Shown here one piece after another: positions 41,914-51,025 of a DNA stretch of 64,000 nucleotides. The stretch is taken from NCBI GenBank assembly GCA_035550215.1, contig DASZPM010000003.1, positions 1-64,000 on the forward strand. Reading direction: 5' to 3'. How positions within the stretch are numbered: the stretch's first letter is position 1; the number at the start of each line of letters is the position of its first letter. The DNA is from JABDFW01 sp035550215 (GTDB taxonomy: Bacteria; Bacteroidota; Bacteroidia; Chitinophagales; Chitinophagaceae). The notes below the pieces were generated by a model. It searched no databases, was not told where the DNA came from, and worked only from the letters and a program-made list of their open reading frames with translations. The position numbers were made by a program, and so were the translations under genes.

Positions 41914-44900
41914 ATGAAGATAACAGACTTTGCAGTAAAAAATTACCAGTTTACACTAATAGTGTTTGTAATGCTGGTAGCCATCGGCGTAAACTCGTTA
42001 CTGCACATGCCGCGCGGCGAAGACCCTGATTTCCAGGCGCCGCAGTTTAACGTAATCGTGGTATATCCCGGTACCAGCCCCAAAGACATGGAACAATTGG
42101 TGGTAGATAAAATGGAAAAGCGTATAAACGCGATGGACGATATTAAACGCACCAGTACCCAGATTGACGACGGCCTTGCCGTAACACGCATTGAATTTAA
42201 ATACAGCAGCGACCCCGACAAAAAATACCAGGACGTGATACGCGAAATAGACGCGTTGCGCGGCGAGTTGCCTAAAGACATTTTAAGCATTGATATTTTA
42301 AAATTCAGCCCCAGCGATGTAAACATTATGCAGGTTGGCCTTACCAGCGAAACTGCACCTTACAAAGACCTTGAAGAATGGAGCAAGGAACTAAAGAAGC
42401 GGCTGGAAAAAATAAAGTCGCTGAAGAATGTTGACAACTGGGCTTTTCCGCAGCAGCAGGTGCGTATATCGCTCAACCTGCAGAAGATGGCGCAAAACGG
42501 CATTCCGTTAAACCGGGTAATTGGCGCTATACAAAGCGAGAATGTAAACATACCCGGCGGTAGTATTGAAATGGGTACCAAAAAGTTTAACATAAAAACC
42601 AGCGGTGATTACAAAAGCGTTGATGAAATAAACAATACCATTGTGAGCAGCGCCAACGGAAAGCTGCTGTATGTAAAAGATGTTGCCGATGTTGAATTTA
42701 ACTACGCTGAGCAAAGCTATATTGGCAGGCTTAATGGTGTGCGTGGCGTGTTTGTTACAGCAAGCCGTAAAATGGGCACCAATATTTTTGACGTAGAAAA
42801 AGAGATGCAACCCGTACTTGACCAGTTTGAGAAAGAACTTCCAAAAAGTATACACTTTGAGCAGAGTTTTAACAACGCTGAAAGCGTTCATCACAGGCTA
42901 AGCGGCTTTACGCGCGACTTTGCTATTGCCATCTTTCTTGTGTTGCTCACGCTGTTGCCCTTGGGTGTACGGGCAAGCATAGTTGTGATGATAAGTATCC
43001 CGTTATCACTCGCTATTGGCCTTTCCCTGCTGGATGCCTTTGGCTTTACCATTAACCAGCTAAGCATAGTAGGTATGGTGGTTGCATTAGGCCTGCTGGT
43101 GGACGACAGCATAGTAGTGGTGGAAAACATTGAACGCTACCTGCGCCTCGGCTACAGTAAAAAAGAGGCAGCTATGGCGGCCACAAAGCAAATAGGCCTC
43201 GCGGTATTGGGTTGCACAGCAACATTAATTTTCGCTTTTTTGCCCCTGTTGTTTTTACCCGAAGGTGCAGGCGACTTTATACGCAGCCTGCCTGCGGCCG
43301 TGGTAGCAACTGTTATAGCATCGCTGTTTGTGTCTCTTACAATTATTCCATTCCTCTCCAGCAGAATTTTAAGCAGCCACGAAAACCCCGATGGTAACCT
43401 TTTTCTGCGCGGGCTAAAGAAATTAATCAGCGGCTCATACCGCAGGTTGCTGCACAGCGCTATTGCCAGGCCATATACAACATTGCTGGTAGCTGTACTT
43501 ATTTTCGGCGGCGCTATCGCGCTTATACCGGTGGTTGGTTTCAGCCTTTTCCCGGCCTCTGAAAAGCCAATGTTTATGGTTAACATTGAAACACCGCTTG
43601 GCTCCAGCCTTGCAACAACCGACAGCGTTGCACGTTATGTTGAAAGCAATATTAAAAAGCTGCCCGGTTTAAAGAACTATGCTACCAATGTTGGCCACGG
43701 CAACCCGAGGATATACTACAACGTAATACCACATAATGACGCAAGCGACTACGCACAAATTTTTATCCAGCTTAAAGAAACGCCGCCCGAAGAAAAAAGA
43801 AAGCTGATAGATATGCTGCGCGACAAGTTTAAAAATTACCCCAACGCAAAAATTGAAGTAAAAGATTTTGAACAGGGCCCGCCTATTGAAGCGCCTATTG
43901 CCATACGCGTTTTCAGCGAAGACCTTGATACATTGCGCGCCCTGTCATTTAAGGTGGAAGACCTGCTGAAGAAAACCGAAGGCACCATGTATGTTAACAA
44001 CGACCTTACAACACTTAAAACTGACATTAAGGTAAAGGTTAACAAGGCCAAAGCAGGTTTGCTGGGTGTGCCTGTTAGCGAGATTGACAAAACCATCCGT
44101 ATGGCCGTAACCGGTTTAAACATCGGCACATTCAGGAAAGATAACGGCGACGAATACAATATAAACATCACCCTTCCGCATGACAACGTGCAAACCTTTG
44201 ATGTGTTCAGTAAAGTGTATGTAAGCGCTTACAGCGGCGCATTAATACCCTTAAGCCAGTTGGCCGACATACAGTTACAGGCAAGCCCCACCACCATAAG
44301 CCACTACGATAAAGACCGCTATACCGTAATAACCGCCTTTGTAAAAAATGGTTACAACACGGCAAAGCTTACACAGGGCATTATACAGCAGCTTGATAAA
44401 ATGAAGTTCCCCGCTGGGGCGCATTATGTAGCCGCCGGTGATGTGGAAGCAAGCCAGGAAAGTTTTGGCGGCCTTGGTACCATTATACTCATTACCGTGT
44501 TCGGCATATTGGGTATTTTGATACTGGAATTCAAAACTTTTAAAGGCACGCTCATTGTTCTGTCAGTAGTGCCGCTTGGCATCATCGGCGCCATACTTAT
44601 GCTGCTGGCAACCGGCAACACACTGTCGTTTGTAGCGGTTATAGGCCTTATAGCGCTGGTAGGCATTGAGGTGAAAAACTCTATCCTGCTCGTGGACTAT
44701 ACCGACCAGTTACGCCGCAACGGCATGAGCCTTAACGATGCCATACAGGAAGCAGGCGAAACAAGGTTTATACCTATTATTCTTACCACGCTTACCGCTA
44801 TCGGCGGCCTGCTGCCATTAGTAATGGAGAAGAACCCGCTGTACTCACCACTTGCACTGGTTATCATCGGGGGGCTTATCAGCTCCACTTTGCTGACAAG

Positions 44901-44952
44901 AGTGGTAACACCAGTGTTGTACAAGCTGCTTGCGCCCAGGGTGATACATTGA
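41914..44952 (+). CDS. RND-family efflux pump (AcrB/CusA superfamily)
   Basis: This is the proton-driven inner-membrane pump of the tripartite system, 1012 residues from the ATG at 41914 (MKITDFAVKNYQFTLIVFV). It has the usual plan of twelve membrane helices and two large periplasmic loops. The proton-relay helix has VVALGLLVDDSIVVVENIERY, with the paired Asp residues. The second half has ALVGIEVKNSILLVDY. The VDDSIVV pattern and lack of heavy-metal methionine clusters favour an HAE-type (drug or lipid-like) pump. Its control is probably the TetR regulator at 38659. A gap of 120 nt separates it from the adaptor gene. Confidence 0.94.
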   Translation: MKITDFAVKNYQFTLIVFVMLVAIGVNSLLHMPRGEDPDFQAPQFNVIVVYPGTSPKDMEQLVVDKMEKRINAMDDIKRTSTQIDDGLAVTRIEFKYSSDPDKKYQDVIREIDALRGELPKDILSIDILKFSPSDVNIMQVGLTSETAPYKDLEEWSKELKKRLEKIKSLKNVDNWAFPQQQVRISLNLQKMAQNGIPLNRVIGAIQSENVNIPGGSIEMGTKKFNIKTSGDYKSVDEINNTIVSSANGKLLYVKDVADVEFNYAEQSYIGRLNGVRGVFVTASRKMGTNIFDVEKEMQPVLDQFEKELPKSIHFEQSFNNAESVHHRLSGFTRDFAIAIFLVLLTLLPLGVRASIVVMISIPLSLAIGLSLLDAFGFTINQLSIVGMVVALGLLVDDSIVVVENIERYLRLGYSKKEAAMAATKQIGLAVLGCTATLIFAFLPLLFLPEGAGDFIRSLPAAVVATVIASLFVSLTIIPFLSSRILSSHENPDGNLFLRGLKKLISGSYRRLLHSAIARPYTTLLVAVLIFGGAIALIPVVGFSLFPASEKPMFMVNIETPLGSSLATTDSVARYVESNIKKLPGLKNYATNVGHGNPRIYYNVIPHNDASDYAQIFIQLKETPPEEKRKLIDMLRDKFKNYPNAKIEVKDFEQGPPIEAPIAIRVFSEDLDTLRALSFKVEDLLKKTEGTMYVNNDLTTLKTDIKVKVNKAKAGLLGVPVSEIDKTIRMAVTGLNIGTFRKDNGDEYNINITLPHDNVQTFDVFSKVYVSAYSGALIPLSQLADIQLQASPTTISHYDKDRYTVITAFVKNGYNTAKLTQGIIQQLDKMKFPAGAHYVAAGDVEASQESFGGLGTIILITVFGILGILILEFKTFKGTLIVLSVVPLGIIGAILMLLATGNTLSFVAVIGLIALVGIEVKNSILLVDYTDQLRRNGMSLNDAIQEAGETRFIPIILTTLTAIGGLLPLVMEKNPLYSPLALVIIGGLISSTLLTRVVTPVLYKLLAPRVIH

Positions 44953-45007
44953 TTACTGAACAGGAAGCTTTGTGAATGATTGAGCGGAGGCTGGAGGGAT
45001 TTAGTGA

Positions 45008-45042
45008 ATATGCAGGATTTGGCATCAAAAAATCCTGCATAT
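45008..45042. other. Perfect 13-bp stem-loop after the RND pump gene
   Basis: ATATGCAGGATTT (45008-45020) pairs with AAATCCTGCATAT (45030-45042). No T run follows on the plus strand. It sits between convergent genes and is probably a transcription stop or 3'-end protecting structure. Confidence 0.6.
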
Positions 45043-45088
45043 CCTGCTGACTTAAGCGTAGTTAACTTTTTTTATCATTGTCATGGAC

Positions 45089-45613
45089 TTACAAATCAAA
45101 CATCGTTAATGCGTCTTTCCAATGATTGATGCGCTCGTAGTTGGTAAACTGCACATTGTGCGGGGCGGTAAACATGATAGCCCGGCCGGAAAAAACGGAG
45201 AGGTTAAAATCGTGGTCATCAATCAGCACATCCGCTTTCAACACACTTTTATCGCCGCACAATACTCTTTGCTTCCAGTGAATAAAAGGAAAATGCTTAT
45301 CCAGCCATTCGTATTTGTCGTATAGCGAATACTTAAATTCCATGGCTGCAGATGCTATATATATTTCATGCCTTTTGCTTAATTCCTCCAGCACCATCTG
45401 GCTGTCCTCAATAACCGGCAGGTCTTTAAAAAAGCCCGGCTGGTGCGGGTAGCCTAAAACAGTTTGCCTATGTTCTTCAGGCACTACAAATGCCAGTTTG
45501 GTACCTAAAAATTGCTCTTCTTTATAACGAACGCCAAAATCCCTTTCATACCAATCTATAAAACGCGAGATAGCATCTGCTAATACCTCGTCCATGTCAA
45601 CAAGTATTCTCAT
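45089..45613 (-). CDS. 5'(3')-deoxyribonucleotidase-like HAD phosphatase
   Basis: This is a 174-residue HAD-superfamily phosphatase of the NT5C type, which removes phosphate from deoxyribonucleotides. The start MRILVDMDEVLADA gives motif I DMDEV (nucleophile Asp). Motif II Ser/Thr is in IYIASAAMEF, and motif IV DDHDFNL has the metal-binding acids in VLIDDHD. The upstream frame extension of 35 residues would overlap the PNP gene and is rejected. It lies 77 nt after the purine nucleoside phosphorylase gene, so the two may cooperate in nucleotide salvage. Confidence 0.9.
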   Translation of the reverse strand: MRILVDMDEVLADAISRFIDWYERDFGVRYKEEQFLGTKLAFVVPEEHRQTVLGYPHQPGFFKDLPVIEDSQMVLEELSKRHEIYIASAAMEFKYSLYDKYEWLDKHFPFIHWKQRVLCGDKSVLKADVLIDDHDFNLSVFSGRAIMFTAPHNVQFTNYERINHWKDALTMFDL

Positions 45614-45689
45614 GCCGCTAAGATAATCAAATTGCGCATTGTAGATTTTAGATTGCGGAAAGGTAATATATATGAAACAGTAAAGTGTT

Positions 45690-46514
45690 TTATGCCAGCG
45701 TTTCAATAACAGCGGCAAATAACCGGCTCAACTTTATGTCTGCCTTTGCGGCAACCTCAATAATTTCCCGCAGGCTTACAAGGTGCAGGTTGTCGGGGTC
45801 GCATTCGTCGGTAACAACGCTTATCGCGGCACAGGGTATGCCGCACTGGTTGGCAACAATTACTTCGGGTACGGTACTCATGCCCACCAAATCAGCACCG
45901 ATAATTTTTAAGTAACGGTATTCTGCTTTTGTTTCAAGGTTAGGGCCCATTACCGCGGTATAAGTGCCTTTTTTTAAAACCAGGCCCATTGCTTCAGCAT
46001 GCTGTTTTAATTTTGCAGAAAGGGCACCGTTGTAAGGGCTGCTCATATCAGGAAACCTGTCGCCGAATGATGCATCATTTAACCCGCGCAGGGGACTTTC
46101 AGGCTGCAGGTTAATATGGTCGTCAATCAATACTAAATCGCCTTTTTTAAAATTAAGGTTAATGCCGCCTGCCGCATTGCTCAGCAATAAATACTGCACG
46201 CCTAATTCTTTCATCACACGTACAGGAAATGTTATTTGCTGCATGCCGTAACCTTCGTAATAATGAAACCTGCCCTGCATGGCGAGCACCTGCGTATTGC
46301 CTATTTTTCCGTAAATCAAATTGCCTTTATGAAACTCAACGGTAGACACCGGGAAGTTTGGTATGCTACTGTAATCAACCATTTTTTCAATAGTAGTCAT
46401 CTTTACCAATTCGCCCAAACCGGTGCCCAATACCACGCCCACTTTTGGTAATAATATGCCCCGGTGTTTAAGCCATCCTGCTGTTTCTGTAATTTGCTGT
46501 GCGTAGGTAGTCAT
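45690..46514 (-). CDS. punA: Purine nucleoside phosphorylase I
   Basis: This enzyme splits purine nucleosides with phosphate to give the base and ribose-1-phosphate. The 274-residue protein is of the trimeric type. Signature features are VGVVLGTGLGELV, the phosphate site MQGRFHYYEGY and the LLLSNAAGGINLNFKKGDLVLIDDHINL region with its conserved Asn-Ala-Ala-Gly. GTYTAVMGPNLETKAEYRYL and VGMSTVPEVIVANQCG complete the active site. The Met/Glu pattern suits guanosine and inosine. It probably shares a transcript with the downstream deoxyribonucleotidase gene. A -7 box lies 44 nt upstream. Confidence 0.94.
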   Translation of the reverse strand: MTTYAQQITETAGWLKHRGILLPKVGVVLGTGLGELVKMTTIEKMVDYSSIPNFPVSTVEFHKGNLIYGKIGNTQVLAMQGRFHYYEGYGMQQITFPVRVMKELGVQYLLLSNAAGGINLNFKKGDLVLIDDHINLQPESPLRGLNDASFGDRFPDMSSPYNGALSAKLKQHAEAMGLVLKKGTYTAVMGPNLETKAEYRYLKIIGADLVGMSTVPEVIVANQCGIPCAAISVVTDECDPDNLHLVSLREIIEVAAKADIKLSRLFAAVIETLA

Positions 46515-46557
46515 GTAAAATTCTTTTTATATAAAAATTATTCAGTGCCAGCGCTGC

Positions 46558-46565
46558 CAAATTTA
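46558..46565 (-). promoter_or_regulatory. -7 box for punA
   Basis: The minus strand reads TAAATTTG, a full TAnnTTTG match, 44 nt before the start codon. Confidence 0.4.
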
Positions 46566-46729
46566 GCCGTAAAATTGTGCCGCTTCACCGCTGCGGCAAA
46601 AAATATCGTCATAAGTACACTAATTTTTTTAACTTAGTCACCCCGTCGTAATTTACATCCATCAAGGTATGGATAATACAAAAAACGAGATAACCGTTTT
46701 TGATTGCTTGTTTTAAAACTATTGCTTAC

Positions 46730-49030
46730 ATGAAAGCCGTTGGTGTTTTGTCAGCCATTATTGTTGCTATAATACTATGTGTTACATCGTGCCATACGGG
46801 CAGCGATAAAAATGAAGTAAGTTACAATTTTGACATACGGCCCATCCTGTCCGATAAATGCTTCGCCTGCCATGGCCCGGATGCCAATAAACGCAAAGCG
46901 CATTTGCGGCTGGATGTTGCAGATTCAGCGTATGCGCCGCTAAAGGAAACAAAGGGCGCATTTGCCATAGTGCCCGGCAAGCCGGAAGAAAGCGAATTGT
47001 ATAAAAGAATATCATCTGACGACCCCACTTATCAAATGCCCGTTCCCGACTCACACCTTGGTTTGCTGACTGAAGACCAAATTGCCTTATTTAAAAAATG
47101 GATTGAGCAAGGCGCCAAATATGAAAGGCATTGGGCATTTACGCCGCCAAAAAAGGCGCCGCTGCCCGTAGTGGACGATAAAAAATGGGTTAAAAATGAA
47201 ATAGATTATTTTACCCTAAGCAAAATGAAAGAGAAAGGGCTTACCCCTAACGAGGAGGCTGATAAAGAAAGGTTGCTCAAGAAAATATCACTGGATATAA
47301 CGGGCCTGCCGCCATCTATTGAAATGATGGACAAGTTTTTAAATGACAAAAGCCCGGATGCGTATGAAAAAATGGTTGACCAGCTTTTAGCCAACAATGC
47401 TTACGGTGAAAAAATGGCTGTGCACTGGCTGGATGTGGCAAGATATGCAGACAGCTATGGTTACCAGGATGATAATATACGTACACAATGGCCGTGGAGG
47501 GATTGGGTAATACACGCCTTTAATATAAACATGCCGTATGACAAATTTGTTACCTGGCAACTGGCCGGGGATATGCTGCCCAACGCCACCAAAGAACAAA
47601 TACTGGCAACAGGTTTTTTACGTAACCACAAGTACACAGAAGAAGGCGGCGTAATACCTGAAGAATACCGCATTGAATATAATATTGACAAAACAAAAAC
47701 ATACGGCAGGGGCATTTTGGGTATTACCATTGAATGCGCGCAGTGCCACGACCATAAGTTTGACCCCTTTAAACAAAAAGACTACTATTCGCTTTTCGCG
47801 TTTTTTAATACCACTAAGGAAGTTGGGTATGAAGGAGATGTAAGCCAATCGAAACCGGCGAAAAATCCTTTTTTGACCATATCAGATTCCGACCGGAATA
47901 CTATACTACGATACATCAATTACCGTGATACCGGCAATTTAATGGTGTCAGTTATGGGTGAAATGGACACCCCGCGTAAAACTTACATTTTAAGACGCGG
48001 CGTTTACGATGCGCCTACCACTGAAGTGCGGCCGAACGCCATACCCGCGGTAATGGCTTACGACACCACTGTTTATCCCCGCAACCGCCTGGGGCTTGCT
48101 GCGTGGACAGTAAGTAAAAATAACCCCCTTACGGCCAGGGTTTTTGTAAACCAAATGTGGCAGGAGTTTTTTGGAAGAGGAATTGTAAAAAGCGCCGGCG
48201 ACTTTGGTATGCAGGGCGATTTACCCTCAAACCCGCAGTTACTTGACTGGCTGGCGGTGGACTTTATGGAACACAACTGGGACATTAAACGGTTGGTGAA
48301 GCAGATTGTTATGAGTGCCACTTACCGGCAATCAGCCAAAACAACAGAAGAAAAGCAGAAAATAGACCCGGAAAACGTATACCTGTCCCATGGGCCGCGT
48401 TACCGCCTGCCGGCGGAATTTGTACGTGATTTGGTATTGAGCAGCAGTGGTTTACTGGTACGTGATATTGGCGGCCCGAGTGTTAAACCTTACCAGCCAA
48501 AAGGGTTATGGGAAGCCGCTACTTCAGGCCGCGGGGTATTGGCTACATACAAGCAGGACCACGGTGACAGCCTGTACCGGCGGGGCATTTACACTTTTAT
48601 AAAACTTACCGTTACACCGCCCAGCATGATGATTTTTGACGCCAGCAACCGGGACCAATGCGAGGTAAAACGGAGCAAAACAAATACACCGTTACAGGCG
48701 CTGGTAATGCTGAACGACCCTACCGTGCTGGAGGCGAGCCGTGTGCTTGCGCAAAAGCTGGAAATTGAAAAAACAACGGACCTGGACAAAATAAGTAAGG
48801 CATTCAGGTCGATCATCTGCCGTAAGGCAAATGAAAAAGAACTGGGTATTATACAATCCTATTATGACGACCAGTTACAGCAGTTTAAGCAAAGTAAGCT
48901 AAATGCGGGCATTACACTGAACGTGGGTGAATATAAACAGGTTGCAACACCTGACGTTAACGCTACGGCAGCACTGATGAAGACTATTGAAATGATATAT
49001 AACCTGGAAGAGGCTATTGAAAAAACATAG
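46730..49030 (+). CDS. DUF1549/DUF1553 lipoprotein with a planctomycete-type cytochrome c domain
   Basis: This is a 766-residue lipoprotein starting at MKAVGVLSAIIVAIILCVTS with lipobox VTSC (Cys21). The PSCyt1-like domain follows, with one heme site CFACHG (Cys44, Cys47, His48). Then come DUF1549 (about 145-350, with KISLDITGLPP and VHWLDVARYADSYGYQ) and DUF1553 (about 440-700, with NPLTARVFVNQMW). This architecture is abundant in Planctomycetota and also found in Bacteroidota, linked to glycan breakdown there, though the activity is not established. It is 102 nt ahead of a DUF1501 gene, its usual neighbour. A TTG start upstream is possible but lacks the lipoprotein signal. Confidence 0.88.
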   Translation: MKAVGVLSAIIVAIILCVTSCHTGSDKNEVSYNFDIRPILSDKCFACHGPDANKRKAHLRLDVADSAYAPLKETKGAFAIVPGKPEESELYKRISSDDPTYQMPVPDSHLGLLTEDQIALFKKWIEQGAKYERHWAFTPPKKAPLPVVDDKKWVKNEIDYFTLSKMKEKGLTPNEEADKERLLKKISLDITGLPPSIEMMDKFLNDKSPDAYEKMVDQLLANNAYGEKMAVHWLDVARYADSYGYQDDNIRTQWPWRDWVIHAFNINMPYDKFVTWQLAGDMLPNATKEQILATGFLRNHKYTEEGGVIPEEYRIEYNIDKTKTYGRGILGITIECAQCHDHKFDPFKQKDYYSLFAFFNTTKEVGYEGDVSQSKPAKNPFLTISDSDRNTILRYINYRDTGNLMVSVMGEMDTPRKTYILRRGVYDAPTTEVRPNAIPAVMAYDTTVYPRNRLGLAAWTVSKNNPLTARVFVNQMWQEFFGRGIVKSAGDFGMQGDLPSNPQLLDWLAVDFMEHNWDIKRLVKQIVMSATYRQSAKTTEEKQKIDPENVYLSHGPRYRLPAEFVRDLVLSSSGLLVRDIGGPSVKPYQPKGLWEAATSGRGVLATYKQDHGDSLYRRGIYTFIKLTVTPPSMMIFDASNRDQCEVKRSKTNTPLQALVMLNDPTVLEASRVLAQKLEIEKTTDLDKISKAFRSIICRKANEKELGIIQSYYDDQLQQFKQSKLNAGITLNVGEYKQVATPDVNATAALMKTIEMIYNLEEAIEKT

Positions 49031-49132
49031 ATTGTGAGAACAGGATTTGGATAGATAAGGGGATTCGTGAATATTTATACTGGACAAGCGTGTCAGCACC
49101 ATTCAAACACGCAAAACTATAAACTTTCTTGT

Positions 49133-50575
49133 ATGAAAGAAATGCTTGAACATAACCTTAACCTTAACCGCAGGCGGTTTTTATCAAGGCTTAGCCTTGG
49201 TATTGGCAGCGTTGCATTGGGGTCGTTACTGATACCCGACCTTTTTGGTAAGAGTGAAGATGATGTAGCTATTGCCGGGCTGCCGCATTTTGCGCCAAAG
49301 GCAAAGCGTATTATTTATCTTTTTCAAAACGGGGCACCTTCGCAGCTTGACCTGTTTGATTATAAACCCATGTTACAGCAAATGCAGGGTAAAGACCTGC
49401 CTGCAAGTATACGTATGGGCCAGCGTTTAACCGGCATGACTGCGACGCAGGAGCATTTCCCTTTAGCCGGAACAGTATTTCAATTCGGCGAGTACGGGCA
49501 GGCCCGTGCGCAAGTAAGTGAGTTGTTACCCTATACCGCTAAAGTAGCGGATGATCTTTGTTTTATTAAAAGCCTGTACACCGAAGCCATAAATCATGAC
49601 CCCGCGCTCACATTCTTTCAAACCGGCGCGCAAGTGGGCAACCGGCCGAGCATGGGCTCATGGCTTAGCTATGGGCTGGGCAGCGAAAATAAAAACCTGC
49701 CTTCTTTTTGCGTGCTGCTGAGCAAGGGCAAGGGTAATGGGCAGGGTGTGTATTCTAAATTATGGTCTAACGGGTTTTTAGATAGTATATACCAGGGCGT
49801 ACAGTTTAGCAGCGGGGAAAACCCAGTGCTGTATCTTAATAACCCTGACGGCATTGACAGGGCAGACAGGCGTAAGATGCTAGATAAGATAAGCGAAATG
49901 AACGAACTGTCGTATAAAGATTTTGGCGACCCGGAAATAAAAACCAAGATACAGCAATACGAAATGGCTTACCGCATGCAAACCGCGGTGCCTGAAATTA
50001 CGGATACCAGCAAAGAGCCGGAAAGCATAGTAAAAATGTATGGCCCTGACTGCCTTGTGCCGGGTACTTTTGCAGCTAACTGCCTGCTTGCCCGCAAGTT
50101 GAGCGAAAACGGGGTAAGATTTGTACAGTTGTACCACCAGGGCTGGGACAGCCACGGCAATTTGCCGGGAGAAATAAAAGGCCAGTGTAAGGATGTTGAC
50201 CGGGCGAGCGCTGCGCTGATAACCGACCTGAAGCAAAGAGGCCTGCTGGATGAAACCCTCGTTATTTGGGGAGGCGAATTTGGCCGCACCAATTATTGCC
50301 AGGGCACCCTTACCAAAGATAATTATGGCCGCGACCACCACCCGAGGTGTTTTACCGTTTGGATGGCAGGCGGCGGCGTAAAACCGGGTGTGTATGGACA
50401 GACCGATGATTTTGGCTACAATATCGTAAAAGATCCGGTGCATGTGCACGATTTTCACGCTACAATACTGGCGCTGATGGGTATTGATCATGAAAAACTT
50501 ACCTACCGTTTCCAGGGCAGGCGCTATAGGTTAACAGACGTTTCGGGGAAGGTGGTTAAGGATTTGATGGCGTAA
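49133..50575 (+). CDS. DUF1501 family protein, Tat-exported
   Basis: This is a 480-residue member of the DUF1501 family (alkaline phosphatase/sulfatase-like fold). A Tat-type signal NRRRFLSRLSLGIGSVALGS lies near the N-terminus. The chosen start MKEMLEHNLNLNRRR follows from it; the longer frame adds unrelated residues. Landmarks are RIIYLFQNGAPSQLDLFDYKP, GWDSHGN and VIWGGEFGRTNYC, which are typical of the family. The pair with the preceding DUF1549/DUF1553 gene is conserved, and the proteins likely act together in the periplasm. The reaction is unknown. A terminator follows at 50620. Confidence 0.9.
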   Translation: MKEMLEHNLNLNRRRFLSRLSLGIGSVALGSLLIPDLFGKSEDDVAIAGLPHFAPKAKRIIYLFQNGAPSQLDLFDYKPMLQQMQGKDLPASIRMGQRLTGMTATQEHFPLAGTVFQFGEYGQARAQVSELLPYTAKVADDLCFIKSLYTEAINHDPALTFFQTGAQVGNRPSMGSWLSYGLGSENKNLPSFCVLLSKGKGNGQGVYSKLWSNGFLDSIYQGVQFSSGENPVLYLNNPDGIDRADRRKMLDKISEMNELSYKDFGDPEIKTKIQQYEMAYRMQTAVPEITDTSKEPESIVKMYGPDCLVPGTFAANCLLARKLSENGVRFVQLYHQGWDSHGNLPGEIKGQCKDVDRASAALITDLKQRGLLDETLVIWGGEFGRTNYCQGTLTKDNYGRDHHPRCFTVWMAGGGVKPGVYGQTDDFGYNIVKDPVHVHDFHATILALMGIDHEKLTYRFQGRRYRLTDVSGKVVKDLMA

Positions 50576-50619
50576 TGTCTTCCAACGTATGATATTTTAT
50601 CTCGCTGAGTTATAAAAAC

Positions 50620-50644
50620 AAAAGCCACCCGAATGGTGGCTTTT
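50620..50644. terminator. Bidirectional terminator (DUF1501 gene and tRNA-Asn)
   Basis: AAAAGCCACC pairs with GGTGGCTTTT over 10 bp around a 5-nt loop. It ends 2 nt from the tRNA-Asn 3' end, so it closes the DUF1501 transcript on one strand and the tRNA on the other. Confidence 0.85.
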
Positions 50645-50645
50645 G

Positions 50646-50719
50646 CTCCTCAGACTGGACTTGAACCAGTGACCCTCTGATTAACAGTCAGATGCTCTAA
50701 CCAACTGAGCTACTGAGGA
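50646..50719 (-). tRNA. tRNA-Asn (GTT)
   Basis: A full cloverleaf on the minus strand: acceptor TCCTCAG/CTGAGGA, D stem GCTC/GAGC, anticodon stem TCTGA/TCAGA with loop CTGTTAA (anticodon GTT), and T arm ACTGG/CCAGT with loop TTCAAGT. Discriminator G; the CCA end is not encoded. A -7 box lies 19 nt upstream. Confidence 0.95.
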
Positions 50720-51025
50720 ATCTCCCTAAAAGGGCTGCAAAAATAGGAGATTTGAACTTTGCACCCAAGTTGTTTTTAAAAATTTTGTATAATAACTAAA
50801 CACTAACATAAAAGGCCCTATTTATGCCTTTTGGGGCTGCATTGGGGCAAAACAGTGGTAAAGCAGCATTAAAACGGTTTTCTTCAACATCCTCAGTAAT
50901 AAGACATTATCCCTACACCTATAATTTTACCGCTTTCAACGAAACGACCGGTTTGCAATTTGCAGGCGATGCTGCTAAAGCGTATATTTAACGCAATAAA
51001 ATCTTTCATCCAAAAAACTACGATT
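50720..51025. other. Intergenic region between tRNA-Asn and the sugar isomerase-like gene
   Basis: About 300 bases. It holds the tRNA-Asn -7 box (50738-50745). Short frames have no coding character. No repeat or terminator is seen. The Tat gene at 51026 must be transcribed from here, but I find no clean -7 box for it. Confidence 0.45.
50738..50745 (-). promoter_or_regulatory. tRNA-Asn promoter, extended -7 box
   Basis: The minus strand reads TATTTTTGCAGCCC (-7 box plus extension). The same TAnnTTTGCAGCC string occurs at the tRNA-Phe and asnS promoters and, with one change, at prfA. Confidence 0.55.
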
